DNA of 64,000 bases from contig CAJNDS010002410.1 of assembly GCA_905221605.1 (NCBI GenBank), forward strand, positions 149,252 to 213,251, read 5' to 3'. This DNA comes from Symbiodinium natans (lineage: Eukaryota > Sar > Dinophyceae > Suessiales > Symbiodiniaceae). The notes below the pieces were generated by a model, which was not told where the DNA came from, made no database searches, and saw only the letters and a program-made list of their open reading frames with translations. Position 1 is the stretch's first letter; every line of letters starts with the position of its first letter. Positions 12,201-23,583 of the stretch are shown here, piece after piece. The position numbers and the translations under genes were made by a program.

Positions 12201-13316
12201 AAGCCCGGCACACACAAAGCTCACTGAGGTTTCCGGATGTCCTACCTCCTTGGCGGCATCGGGCACATCGACGCCGACAACGGCCACACCTCGAATTCGG
12301 CTGAGCTGGAGCACATCCCATCTGTCTCACCCGAAGCCAGCAAACGACTTCTTCCCAGGAAGTTCTCGACCCCAACAACATCGAGCAATGCTCTGCCGCA
12401 AAGGGACGGACAGTGTTGTCGGAAAGTGTCTTTGCCACTTCCTTCTTGCGATCAGAGTTTCCAGCTACTGTACAAGTTCAGTTGAGCATTGCAGCCACCC
12501 TGAAAAGCTCATGGCTGACCTCTATATAAGTACTGTCAGCAGACGAAAAAACTCAAAAAAAGTTGAGGCACTTGATTTAGCCTGGGCTCTTCGCTGGGTG
12601 CATCTCCTTGCATGTCAGCCGCAGCTGCGTCGGGGTTCTGAACGCTAAACTTCACGATTACCTGCTTCTTTTTTGCCTCAAGCAACCGAACAAAGCTGCA
12701 CGCCAGATGTGCAAAAGAGAAGGCACAGGCAAAGTCAGCAAGCCCTTGCTGAGCGCGGGGCCATGATCATGGTATCAGGCTTTTTCTTGGAGCCAGCTTC
12801 GACCTCCTTCTGCAAAAACTCGATCTTGCCGCAGTCGCCCATTGCAGAACACAGTGTCCAGTTGTTGGGGATCTCCAGAAGGGCGGCTCCAGGCAGATGC
12901 GCCAGCCGCAACTTTTCTGGACGCTGTGACTTGGGCTCGTAGATGGCCTCACCATACTTGGCTTCCGCCTCGGGCCTGTCCATCTCCCAAACTGCGATGG
13001 CCCCGCCCTCTGCAGCGAGGCGGTTCGTCTCGGCCTCAAGGGCGGTCAGCAGCGCGCTGTGCAGCTCGTCTTTCGGGAATGGCGACCGTGTGGAGCCCTC
13101 CAAGCTCATGGTCAGCTTAGAGCATCCGGGCTCGGAGACCCAAATGGGTTGCAGCTCACCCCCACAGGGCCCGGGCTGAAGGCCCAGGACACGCGCAGCT
13201 GCGCCCCGCACCAGAAGGGACGCTGTGGCCAGGGATGGGGGCGGTGGCGGGGGGAGAGGCCTAGGCTTTTTGACTTTGGCCTTGGCCTCACCCTCCGGGT
13301 ACCCTTCGCTTGCCAT
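6237..13316 (-). CDS. WARS: Tryptophanyl-tRNA synthetase with N-terminal AlaX-like domain
   Basis: Cytosolic-type enzyme charging tRNA-Trp. Exons, right to left: 13316-12782 (AlaX-like), 12293-12246 and 12183-12135 (tentative), 11811-11775, 11539-11475, 10804-10784, 10599-10536, 10457-10410, 10218-10178, 10044-9975, 9909-9878, 9641-9542, 9393-9328, 9194-9138, 9087-9023, 8907-8871, 8754-8715, 8491-8467, 8299-8238, 8072-8009, 7836-7790, 7682-7660, 7143-7095, 6980 to about 6925, 6873-6823, 6305-6237. Landmarks: [34 protein letters not shown]-type [48 protein letters not shown]-type [28 protein letters not shown] and the end AVRKLDF. Spliced lengths match human WARS residue for residue over long stretches. 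The first exon contains [15 protein letters not shown] and resembles the editing-domain half found ahead of TrpRS in Plasmodium and Toxoplasma, but the usual His/Cys zinc ligands are not evident. The ATG at 13316 is the first in frame. The segment around 6925-6980 (YGSGK, then TGE) and the codon between GPSS and AMH are unresolved. Confidence 0.95.
8128..8175. repeat. Interstitial telomere-type repeat in a WARS intron
   Basis: About five CCCTAAA units, decaying to CCCTGAA, inside the intron between exons 8299-8238 and 8072-8009. The unit is the TTTAGGG telomere type read on the other strand. Confidence 0.9.
8376..8442. repeat. Interstitial telomere-type repeat in a WARS intron
   Basis: CCCTAAA units with CCCCAAA variants, in the intron between exons 8491-8467 and 8299-8238. 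Confidence 0.9.
8525..8592. repeat. Degenerate TTTAGGG block, opposite orientation, in a WARS intron
   Basis: TTAGGGTTT units in the opposite orientation to the blocks at 8128 and 8376, in the intron between exons 8754-8715 and 8491-8467. Confidence 0.85.
8585..8675. repeat. Dispersed intronic repeat, copy 1
   Basis: A CCCC-rich segment with landmarks GACCCCTAAT, CAGTAGGATTCCC and AAGGTACCCCTAAT. The same landmarks in the same order occur at about 42866-42960 and, less well kept, at about 59930-60035. This copy lies in a WARS intron. Confidence 0.7.
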
Positions 13317-13339
13317 GGCTCTGCCTGGCAATGTGAACT

Positions 13340-14320
13340 GAAAGGAAAGGCAAAATTAAAAATGGCTAAGTTGGTGGAGAACGCCCTGTGAATGCTGAAA
13401 TCATGTGAAGCAAATTAAAGTCTGCTCCTCGAGGGACCAGGTGGGTCTGCACCCAGGTCCGGGGCAGCCAAAGCCAGCGTCGCGCCGTTGCGGGCACCAG
13501 TGGCGAAGGATGCGAAAAGATCGAAGAAAAAGGAGGCGATCCCCTAAGAACTGTGTAAAGTGCGGGCTGAACTGCAACTGAAGTACGAGCACCCCATGAG
13601 CACGTCAACTCAAACTACTTCTTGGGAATTTGCTTCCTGCACGTTCGCAAGTCAGTCACGCCGAGCTGGGCTGCACCATTTGAGTCTAATGTTTCCGCCG
13701 TGCAGTGGCTGTAGGCCCAAGCAGCTGCCCGATGTAGCATGGCACCCAGCACTGACATCGCTGACAGCTCTACTGCACCAATCGACTACTTAGCAGCCAA
13801 CCACAGAAGGCGACTTCCAAATGAGACGACGACAAGAATGCAACTGCAAGCCGGAACCCGAACGTCTCAAACTTCGAACCAAGGTCCAGTCTTCAGCAAG
13901 CAGCTCCTTTTGGGACAACCCGAATCACTCGGCAAACAGCAGCGGCCCACGAGGCTGTGCTGGGCCCCAGGCCATCGCGCTGACCCTCAAGCGAAGCAGT
14001 TGACGCATTTTTTTTTGGTTAGCCCTTTCTTTAGGAAACTCAGGCTTTTGAGATCTCTCCGTGTAGCCTTATTAGGGTAGCTCCCAGGACATGCGGTGTA
14101 CAAACGTGAGACCCTAATGATAAGAAGAAATAACGGAGAACAAATACCATCAGTCGAAACCAGCACAGTGACAGGGATTGTACTGACTGTCAGACAACGA
14201 ATGATAAACGAGAAGAACTGGCTATGCCAAGATACATTCTACTATGTTCCTACTACCACTTTTAGCACTGTTAGCCTGCTGCTGCGATTATTCTAGCATT
14301 TGAGTACATCTTCTGAGGCT
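13340..14320. other. Gap between WARS and the glycosyltransferase fragment
   Basis: No exon I can defend. Short ORFs here lack family resemblance. Remaining exons of the glycosyltransferase may be hidden in it. Confidence 0.35.
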
Positions 14321-14325
14321 CAAGC

Positions 14326-15043
14326 AGGTGGCCACGTCCCTCAGCTGCTCGTGGGTCATGGCCTTGCCATCTGTGCCGGGAAAGCGCTCTACCTGACCAG
14401 CTTTGCATAGCTTTGCTCTGCGAGGGCGTGTGTAGGAAGGCAAAAGGGCCATCTTAACAACAGCTTCGTTCATCGCTCACCGTCGGACAATCCGGCCGAG
14501 GCATGCCGATCCACTGTCTCTCACTAGTGTTTCTGTTGCAATCACAAGTCCCAGAAGGCTGCCTTCAAATCCTCACGTGCAAACTCCACCTGGCAGCGCC
14601 AAGTCGCGAGTGTCTGTCTATCAAAAGGCACAAGCTGGTGAGGTAAAGACCCTAGACTTGGAGATGAAGACAAAAGACTCATGCAGCTCGTTCCAGCTCC
14701 AGTGGCAAGACTCATGAAAAGACGAGTGTTATCCAGACCAGGCGTTAACAGGGTCTCATGCGAAGCACAGGGTCTCAAGGTGCGTTAATAGAAGTCTTAT
14801 GGTTTCCTCTCGGCGGTCGACACACGGCTTGGAACTAGACTCTTGGATTTCCTGGTCAGTTAGTGTTCCCGCCAAGATTGTTCACTTCACATCTTAACTT
14901 AGGATTACACGATTATGATGTGTCAGTTCCCTAGGCGTACACGCAACAATGTGGGCAGTCCTGGGCAGACTCCCATCGAGCTGGACTCCGGTCCAAGTTC
15001 ACCACCAGGACCAATGGAGTCGGAGGGGCGTTGGTGCTGGTGC
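14326..15043 (-). CDS. Glycosyltransferase family 25-like protein, N-terminal part
   Basis: Three exons join in frame on the minus strand: 15043-14967, 14589-14551 and 14392-14326. The first reads TPLVLVVNLDRSPARWES, the second VEFAREDLKAAFW, the third VERFPGTDGKAMTHEQLRDV. Together they match the start of the GT25/LPS glycosyltransferase fold: a beta strand with NLDR-x-x-x-RW, a helix, then ERFP-x-x-DGK. Such enzymes move hexoses onto collagen-type hydroxylysine or onto lipopolysaccharide. All three acceptors are AG/G; the donors are GC, GA and GC. Exons upstream (SDVGFWGFCEKMQEHTRTDG at about 15060-15130 may be one) and downstream (the acidic DxD-type region) were not found, so only a fragment is annotated. 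Confidence 0.55.
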
Positions 15044-15309
15044 CTCCAGTTACGTTGTGCCCGTCTGTGCGAGTATGTTCCTGCATCTTCTCGCAGAATC
15101 CCCAGAACCCGACGTCCGAGCGACATTCCAACATCTAGCAGACCTAGACGGAAGCTTTTCTCAAAACATTTCAAAGCCCTTCAATCTCAGGGCCGCCTGC
15201 GCTGGCCGGAGCGGCCTCTGCGGGTCTTGTGCTTCGCAGCCACTTCCGCCACCCGCTGGTCACTGCAGGGCCATAGTACCAGTGCAAGAAGCCGGTAGAA
15301 CTCCGGAAG

Positions 15310-16750
15310 TTGAGATGCAATTGAGTCTAACCTGATACGAACTTGGGAATCTACTGATTCTTCCTGGGGCTTCGGCTTCGGCAGGCTTTCGCGGATTTCA
15401 GGTTGGAGAAACTTTCGCTAGCTGCTTTCAGTTGCTTTCGCCGGCTTTGAGTTGCCTAGGCCCATCGCACCTGGCGGCCGAGGCCTCCGCTGGGCTCGGC
15501 GCAGCGCCAGCGCAGCGCTGCCTGGAAAAAGGTGGAGCGGGAGGTTTTGTGGAGCTGTCGAACCGATCGAACCGAACTCTATGCAGGGCTGCCGGGCAGC
15601 CTGCCGCGGCAAGTCCGCAGCAGGCGCCATTGAAGGCGTTGCCGAACCCCTCGCTGAAGCCGGACCTTGGCGCTGTGCATCCGTCCAAAAAGTGCTCGGG
15701 TCAGCAGTCCAGGCTTGGCAGGGTGTGCAGACGCGTCGAGGCTCGCAGCAGGAGGCAGGCTGGCAAGCGGCAGCACTACAATACAACATTGGGCAAAGCA
15801 AGCCCAAGCCAAACACGCCTTACCATGAAGTAAGTGATCGGCTTCTCTACATGGGCCTGAGTGAGTGCGTGCCGCGGAGCGTTGCGGTTCGGTGCCTCCA
15901 GCACAAAACGGCCAGTGAGTGCTAAGCGGGGGATGCTTGGATTGACGCTGAAACTTTCTAGTCCAAAGCAGCAGAGATCAAAAAGGATTGAGGCCCCCAG
16001 AAGGTGCCGACACATGCAGCAAATTCTGCCGAAACTCCGTGTCATCTCATCACAGCGCCCCGAGTTCACAATACGGAACATAACACACCGTATGCACCCA
16101 AGACGAGAGCAACCCGGGCCAACCTCTGCCTATCGAACACTACGCTTCGACTGGAATGGACAGACACTGATCCTGAGGCGATATCGTGCTTTTTGCTAGA
16201 CCCGTCAAACACAAACAAGACCAAGCAATCGTGACAGCCACCGTCATCAGGCATCGGGGAGGCATCGGAGAGGCAGCGGGAGTCCCAATCCCTCACCATC
16301 ACAGCAACTTCGTCCTTCCGCATGGGCTAGATTCCCGCAAAGCCGTCTTGCAGCGTAAGCCCTACCTGTCCCACTCATACTGTCAACAACCACACACTGG
16401 AGGCATGCAAGGGTCTGCATGGCACAGTTTACATTGAGGGTGAGGAAAGAAGATCGGTTCGCAACAGCAGTACGACAGCTGCAGAGCTGCCATTGCAGCC
16501 ACAGCACAAATTTACCACCACGGCTTGGGGTCGTGACTGCTTGTACTGGGCAGCGACAGGGCCAAAAGCAGGTGCCTTCCTATTCAATTGGGGTACTGTT
16601 GTACTCTGCTCTACACCCCACATGGGTTCCAATTTCATGGCTGGGCCTGTGCCGCCAGAAACGTGAGTCCCAGGACCTGGTACAGGCAGGTGTCGGATGT
16701 TGTCAAGGTTTGGAGACTAGTATGCATGATACCTTCCTGGTCAAAGTGGA
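15310..16750. other. Stretch without recognised gene
   Basis: Several overlapping ORFs on both strands at 15.4-15.9 kb are GC-rich and mutually exclusive, with no family resemblance. I cannot choose one as real. Confidence 0.35.
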
Positions 16751-16763
16751 TACATGCATGCAT

Positions 16764-16770
16764 GTGTGCG

Positions 16771-16804
<34 letters not shown>

Positions 16805-16810
16805 GCATAA
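16764..16810. repeat. (ATATAC)n microsatellite
   Basis: About six units of ATACAT/ATATAC. Confidence 0.85.
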
Positions 16811-16854
16811 CAAATTATACTTTTGCCTATAGTTTATCGTGATACGTGGCATGT

Positions 16855-17285
16855 TCCACAGATGGACCCGATTCAAAAATTGAATGGGCCGATTCCATTT
16901 TGAATCGGCCCCAGCTTTGAAGATTGAAGATTCCCAGGAACTCTTTCTGAGAATCTTCGATTTTCAATCTTCGGTTTGAGGGCCAAATCAATTTTGAATC
17001 GGCCCGGGCTTTACAGATTAAAGATTCCCAGAAAGAGTTTCTGAGAAGCTTCAACCTCCAATCTTCGGTTTGAGGGTCGATTCAAAACTGAATCGGCCGA
17101 TTCAAGTTTGACTCGAAATATCCATATCATTATGATTTCATTTCGAAACAGAAACATAGGTTTAAAACTCCCCTTCTGGCACAAAGGAGAGTCTTAAAGC
17201 TCCCGGCCCTGAAGATTCAAGATTGAAGGTTCCTAGAACTCTTTCCGGGAATCTTCAATCTTCAACCTTCGGGGAGTTTTAAACC
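16855..17285. repeat. Nested inverted repeats
   Basis: Repeated arms of GAAGATTGAAGATTCCCAG with reverse partners GAATCTTC-GATTTTCAATCTTC, plus GATTCAAAA/TTTTGAATC arms around GGCCGATTC. At least three hairpin units lie at about 16870-17000, 17010-17110 and 17205-17270. No ORF of note. Confidence 0.75.
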
Positions 17286-17329
17286 ACCTCTTGTGGTTCA
17301 AAGGTCTCCCCTCTTCAGAATTTGAAGGT

Positions 17330-17740
17330 TCCCCTCTTGGGGGTTTAGGGGAAAAGACTTAAGGAGTAAAATGAAGGGAATAAGGTTTAGGGATCCCGCT
17401 CTTTAGGATTTTGCGAGAAAATTTAGCGTGCCAGGTTCGTTTTTTTTTTTTTGGGGGGGGGGTCTCATTTTGGGGATGTCAGGATCCTCTCTTTAGGATT
17501 TAGTGAACCCCCTCCACAGATTTGGGGATCGAGGTAATAAGAGTTAGGGCGCTTTAGGATTTAACGAAAAGGATTGTGGGAACAGGCGTAATTGTTTTGG
17601 AATTCGGGTTTATGCAATAGAATCTTGTGAATAAGATTAAGGGAATAAGGCTCCTTTTTGGCACCCGACTAGCCACGGCACAGCGGGGTAAGACTTAGGG
17701 AACAGGATTTAGGGAGTCGGGCTCATTTGGGGATTTATAT
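17330..17740. repeat. Degenerate TTTAGG-rich sequence
   Basis: Scattered TTTAGGG/TTTAGGA words separated by GGGG runs and CCCC runs, like a decayed telomere-type repeat mixed with the dispersed CCCC-rich repeat seen at 8585 and 42866. Confidence 0.5.
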
Positions 17741-17892
17741 TTCGCCCACGCGACAAAGTAGCATGCCGCAATGCTGTTCTCGTGATAGGTTAGACAGAAT
17801 GTTGTTGTGCAGTGTTGCAAGGTTTGGAGGGGCGCTATTGCTCTGAGAGGTTGGGCTGAATTTCGTAAACGGTAGGTTTTGGAGGGGGGTAG

Positions 17893-17893
17893 C

Positions 17894-17924
<31 letters not shown>

Positions 17925-17927
17925 GAT
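17893..17927. repeat. (TA)n microsatellite
   Basis: Alternating TATATA broken by one TATG. Confidence 0.9.
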
Positions 17928-18261
17928 GTGGCAAGGATGGAAGGTATGAATATTCAGGTGTACGATTGTGAACGATGCACCGCTGCTGGCAACTTTGAAG
18001 AAACACGACTGCACGTACACCCGATTCACGTGTGGCCTTGGCAAGCACGGACGTCATTTCAGGCTACCCGCAAAACCGCCCGAGCAGAACTGTCAAAGGT
18101 AAGCTGCAGCAACCAGTGGGTGGCGTGTTGCTTCCGGACTGATTCATGCTGACCGCAAGGCTTTGATATGCGAGTCCAAAAGCCTCCAGGTGCTGCAAAG
18201 GATGAAACCGAGTCCGAGACCTTCGGCTAACACATACTGGAGGGGTGTGCAAGGCAACTCT

Positions 18262-18295
18262 CACACACACACAAACACACACTCGACAAGCGACT
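18262..18295. repeat. (CA)n microsatellite
   Basis: ACACACAC runs with one CAAAC interruption. Confidence 0.85.
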
Positions 18296-18364
18296 CGTCT
18301 TCATGTATGTCGGAGATCCCGCAGGCTGGACTTGCTGACGCCACCCTTTCATCCACAAACAAGT

Positions 18365-18460
18365 GGAGAGTCAGTTGAGGGCACATTGCTTCCCCAACAT
18401 TTTTGAATTCTTTGCTGCCCGCGCGCAAGCTAAAAAGCTCGCGGCCATCGTTCCTCACCT
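18365..18460 (-). CDS. Unrecognised exon-like segment
   Basis: The minus strand reads RNDGRELFSLRAGSKEFKN followed by VGEAMCPQLTLHLFVDER. Composition is protein-like and an AG/G acceptor precedes it. No family recognised. Confidence 0.2.
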
Positions 18461-19380
18461 CCCGGCGTTCTGCCGGAAGCTCGGCAGCAGGGTGAGACTA
18501 CGGCCTTCGATTTGACCGATAAGGACACTTTTGCCAAGCGAAAAATCGCAGCCCGAGCAACAGCCCCAAGTCAACTACTAGATTGCATCACAACTGGGAG
18601 TTGGCTCAAAGCGGAAGCTGACTAAGCAACTGCGTGCAAAGGTTCACCCTACACGAGACTGAACGAACTAAAGGCGTGGCAGGAGTGTGCTCTCAACCTA
18701 GTGATGAAGAATGCTGACGTTGTTTGAATCAGCGCAACGGCGATCATGGTCTTACCATCTGGCGTGACAAGCACCTCTCCTGGTCCTACTGTTTTGAATT
18801 TAGGTACATTCACTGGATCACGCGGCCTCAGTGTCTAGAAGCAGCAGGCGGAGCATCGTCCAACCACCGCTCGACCTTTCAAGGGAGCTCCAAAGCTTCA
18901 TTCCAACTCTGGAGTTGCAAAAACACCCACGGTGGCCTTGTCATCCTTCCATACGCCAGTCCGACTCTGTCCCTGCGCGTTTGTGTAGGTGGCCTGCCTC
19001 GAAGCGCATTAAGGAGTCATGCTCGCATCAAAAAGCGGTCCAGCAGCGGCTGGCAGGTCTTCAGCGGGCCATGCGCATGACTGAAAGCCACAGCAAGACA
19101 ACAAGCTGAGGCATCGGCCCACACCGCAGGCCCTCCTGGATTCAGGGCCAGCTGAACGGAAGCACTCCAAACGGGCATCTTTCTTAACAGCGTCATCGTT
19201 GCCTGCAATAAGCGTCTCGTTCTCTGTGGTTGTTTTGCAGAGGGTTCAGCGTCGTCTTTGCTTCCATTTCAAAAACAGCATTTTGCTTGCAGGTGCGGGG
19301 TGCTCATGCTCATGATCTGGCATGGCCTTTTTCATCATTGCCCCCTTGTTTGGAACAACACCGGGTGAATCTGCTTGGGC

Positions 19381-21312
19381 CTTCCAGCCGCCTTCATACT
19401 TGCGGCCATCTGGCCACTCATACTTACCTCGGGCAGGTGCGGACGGCTAGAGTGTTCCTTTGTGTAGTGTCGCCCATATCATAATTCATGCCAGGTACCA
19501 TGTCCATGCTTCAAGTCTTCGAAGTACTCGCCGTCATACAGCATCAGGCCTGCGCACGAAACATCTCCGTGGCGCAACACATCACCAGGCAGACCATTTG
19601 CCATGATAAACGTAGGCTTGAACCACAAAATGAAAATGAGCCCAATGATGTAGCACAACACATATACAATCACATACCTTGTACCATAACATTGTACTAA
19701 AATCTGCTGTTAATTATGATTTAGTTGTGCCACATTTTCATATGCCCATAATACACGAAAATGTGCGCGTCCACTACATTTATGATTGATAACAACGATA
19801 ACATGGTATTCAATATGGATATACATCTCCCAGTGAAAGCACTTACAAAGCACAATTATACGAAACAATTACAACTGGCTATTTGGCTGCATAAAATATA
19901 CCATGCTTACATATGAGAGACCGTCAAAACTCGGCCTAGGTCGCGCAATAGTTGGGGGGGCCTCGCGTTTCGGTGTTCCCCGTCGCTTTACAAGGGTTTG
20001 TGATGGTTTTGTTATGGGCCCCAACTGCAACCCGTCGCTTTGCAGGGGTTTGTGTTGCCGGCAGCTGCCAGTACCAATATGTCCCAAATGATAGCGATGG
20101 ACTGATGTTTCTGCTATGGGTAGATATGGGGCGTCGCTTTTCGGTGCTTCCCTTCGTGTTGCAGGGTTTCTTGACCCTGCACATGTCCTCAAGCGAGAGC
20201 CGCTAGTACCATAGTTTTGACCCTTGCTGCACTTGCTCATATAACTTCCATCAAATACGGTTACAAATGCTCTGGTTTTAGAAGTTAACGAACATTGTCT
20301 TGGATGTTTCTTGTAGTGCTTTGGTTATGGAAGAGTATGTACATAATATGTCACAGTGACACAAGTACAACGAACGGGGCCTTTTGGCGTGTGCCATTCC
20401 ATGCCTAAGCACTGCCAGCCACTCAATCAGTGCAGGAACCAGACTTCGCTCTTTCAGGTATCAAGTATAATATGACGGCAGCTAAGGTTTTCCCGAGATC
20501 CTGTAGCCAATGCAGACCAGTTGCGGCCCTTGCCGTGGAACTTGCCTGTGCAGGCGAAGAAGGACGAGGAATGCCCAAACAAACCAAAGAACGGCGGCGC
20601 AGGCCTTGCTTGAACTGGCCCTCGTAGGCTCTTCCATCTTGCCATGTCTGCCGTCCCTGGCAACTAGCGTGTCAACTGGTCACAGCTGTTGTCCGGATGC
20701 CAATACGCAAGGGAACGCACTGGACGCACCTTGCCATCCCGCTGGTCATGCCTTGGACTTGCAGCTTGGTCAGTTTGCCACACTGCACCACTTTGATGCA
20801 ATCTGACATGCGATCAAAGGCGTTTCCAGCAACGGTGACCGCAGCCCGGTCATGCTGCAAACTGCGGCAAAGCTGCACCCATTGTCCGGAGTATTGCTCA
20901 GCCACGGAAGTCCAGGTGCCGTATCCGTGCCGCCTCTATCGAGACCAATGAGCCGCTTTCTTCATGCACAAAAACGGTGCAGCAGAGCAACCACAAATGC
21001 CCAACACACACCAGCACGATTGGTTGGCGTGCCGACAGACTGTAGCAGAACATCTTCCTCCCAAACGTGTGCCACACATGCCCCGACCCGACCTAAGACT
21101 AGAAGAAAAGCATCGCTTCCCATTGATGACGAACTTCGACAGTGAAGCGTCGGACAGGCCGCTATCCGCCCGCCCTATCCCTGAACCTTGCAGACTTGTA
21201 GACAGATGTAGACGGCATGGGCCTAGTGGCACATCCTGGCACAATTGTGCACCCTTGCCTGCCGTCCGACAGCTGGCCCTCATAGGAGGATCCATCCTCG
21301 TAGGTCTCCTGA
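19381..21312 (-). CDS. MORN-repeat protein, several exons
   Basis: Separate minus-strand exon pieces each encode a MORN motif: YEDGSSYEGQLSDGRQG (about 21312-21256), GTWTSVAEQYSGQW (20925-20880), QDGRAYEGQFK (20645-20605), TGKFHGKGRNW (20552-20512), YDGEYFEDLKHGHGTW (19548-19490) and KYEWPDGRKYEGGWK (19432-19387). MORN repeats are 20-23-residue units that bind membranes or form scaffolds, and are common in apicomplexan and dinoflagellate proteins and in radial-spoke or phosphatidylinositol-kinase proteins. The pieces run in one direction with AG/G acceptors, so they are probably one gene. Exact exon edges, start and stop were not resolved. Non-MORN exons just upstream (22.0-22.3 kb) may be its N-terminus. 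Confidence 0.65.
19900..20190. repeat. Imperfect direct repeats inside the MORN gene
   Basis: The words CGTCGCTTT and CAGGGGTTTGTG recur in order three times between about 19975 and 20175, mixed with GATGGTTTTGTTATGGG-like text. It looks like a degenerate tandem repeat in an intron. Confidence 0.5.
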
Positions 21313-22009
21313 TGGCTCGGCAGCGATTCAGGGCTCCACAGCCAATGCAGTTTTGGCGTAGCGGGGGCGGCCTGATTGCTTCTACATGCTGCGACGTCTA
21401 CTGTAGATTCAAGAAGCAGGGCGGACACAGTGCATATGCCATATGCAGGACGAAGGCAGCCCGCCTGGCCCTGCACTCCATCATGGATCTGCTCGGACGC
21501 CTTCACCTCATCCTCCATGCAATCCATCGGTCTAAAGTTTAGAACCCCTGTCCGGAAACAACCAGCGCTGAACTGTGCTGGCTTTAGCTGGATTTCGTCG
21601 GTAAATATCGGGCAGCTGCCAAACGCAGCGACACAAGTAGCAAGCCGATGCGAGGATGTTGCGATATGCTTTGGCTACAAGTGTATCAAGGAATGTCTAC
21701 TGATGGAACCGGGATGCTGATATACCCGAGATACCGTCATTTTTCGAATGTCATAATCACTTTGAGACCCTATCCAACCCTATTGACTGTCACGCAGGCT
21801 GCTCCGACAACAGGTTCGGCCTTCGAGAAGTTCTGCTTCACACCTGCCACGCAACAACGAAGGCCTTGCTTTTCGAACTGTTCAGGCATATACTGTCACA
21901 TGCTTGTCGATCCTGCCTCCTTTCGGGAATGGCTCCTGAAGGTGAATTTGGGAGGAAGCAGGCACAACTGTGGCTGCACATGCCGGTAATGGACATCCGC
22001 AATCCGTCG

Positions 22010-22296
22010 GTGACTTGGAGCACATGCTGCTGAGCAAAGAAGTCTTTTCGGAGAATAGGAGCGTCCAACTCAGGTGGAGGGCCGCTCACACCTGTCAGAG
22101 ACCCCGAGTCCATAGAATTGCCCCTTCCACCCAGGAATGCGCGTGGTCCAGGGAGCATTCAGAAGCAAGCATCCAGGGTCAAGCGCCTCGTTAGGTCCAG
22201 CGCTTTGTCCACCTTGGCGGCCCCGCGGACTGCAAAGGCCTCCAGGGCAGCGAAGGCGGGGACGGCGCAGGCAGAGATGTCCTCTCGCAACACCAG
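22010..22296 (-). CDS. Unrecognised exons upstream of the MORN gene
   Basis: At 22296-22159 the minus strand reads VLREDISACAVPAFAALEAF and continues AVRGAAKVDKALDLTRRL before a TGA at 22161-22159. At about 22085-22010 it reads PELDAPILRKDFFAQQHVLQ. Both are GC-rich and alanine/leucine helical, unlike chance ORFs. They may be N-terminal exons of the MORN gene or the end of another gene. No family recognised. Confidence 0.4.
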
Positions 22297-23464
22297 GCGT
22301 TAAGCCAAAAGAGCTGGCCGACTCAATATCACGTTACCGCACAGTTACCTGAAATTCTCTGCCTAGGACCTAGGACCCCTACGTACGGAGGAACTTCGTC
22401 CAAGACCTCGCACGACGGAATAGCACAAATTCCTGCTTGAGTCCTTGCATTGGCTTTCGCGGGGCATCGAGAGAAATTCAAGCGCGTCAAAACGTCAAGA
22501 GCGCGTGGTGCGGATCGCGGTGGAAAGATGCAAAAACCTTAGTTTGGTTGTTGAAATGTAAGCATTAGGCATACGCTTACACGTCATGCGCGGATTCGGT
22601 GCGTGGACGTCCAAAGCGTCCTTGGTTCGTCAGGCCGCATAGTGTCGCCACATACGTACACATACCTGCGCCTGCGCCCGCCATCACAACTAAAAAAACT
22701 CACATGTCAGGTCAAATCACAACGATTTCATTCTCAACGCAAGTATCGAATGAGCACCATCATATCGTTCATAAATTTTGCTGCCATGGGTAGACTGGTA
22801 GACTCTATATATGTCTAATTACAGACAAGCTAGCCGTACTCATCATGCTGCGTATCCTGGGCATTTCGTTTGGAGCTTACCGACTGAAAACCAGCCCCTC
22901 ATTTGGCTATGAATCAAAACGCCATCATGTCGCGAAGCCCCGTCACCTCCCCCGTTCCCCATGCATGTCGCAAAGCAAGGGCGACTGGGATACCCTGAAC
23001 TTTTGAGTTGCAGCCATGTGAACCTGCACAGTCCTCGGAGTAGAGCTGCCCTGGTGGCGCTCCGTAAACGAGGAAGGCCTGCAGATTGTGATTGCTTGCT
23101 GACTCCAACACGGCTAACTCAGCGCAGCCATCTTGATTTTGACGCTGACGACTCTGTCTTCTTCTGCTTCTTCTTCTGCCCCTGTAGAGCCTTCGAGCCT
23201 TTCAAGTATGGGGGGTGGAGTTGTCGAGAAAGTGTTGTGCATTTGCTCCGGAGCCTGCTCCCCCTAACAAGCTTGATGATACCCGGCAGACCCGATGTGA
23301 CCAAGCCGCCGCCATGACACCCACCGCTGCTCCCGAGGAGCCGCTGGCCTGAGTATCTGCAGTTGCTGCAATCGCCTCCAGATGCCTCCTTGCAATCATC
23401 CGTCACTCTGCAACGACGTCTAGCAAATTATATCAAATGATTGTAGCTTGGCTTTTCTGGCCAG

Positions 23465-23583
23465 GCGACTGAAAAGAGGTAGAGCACACGAAACTGCGCA
23501 GCCCCTTCCGTGGACTCCACGAAGATCCGGACTTTGAAGCAGTCCCCAATGCCTGCATCCATGCCAGATCTGTCGGCGATCCC
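23465..23583 (-). CDS. Unrecognised exon-like segment
   Basis: After a GCAG/G acceptor the minus strand reads GIGDCFKVRIFVESTEGAAQ then FRVLYLFS. Alternating hydrophobic residues suggest beta strands. Another frame nearby (23756-23620) reads CPEVSAPFCDVPAVAIYANL. No family recognised. Confidence 0.3.

Noticed and set aside
11683-12438. Single 251-residue minus ORF as a gene
   Set aside because: It spans introns of the synthetase; only two short parts (around [12 protein letters not shown] and [17 protein letters not shown]) fit as exons.
15418-15925. ORFs of 132-157 residues on both strands
   Set aside because: Mutually overlapping in GC-rich sequence with no family resemblance or consistent splice context.
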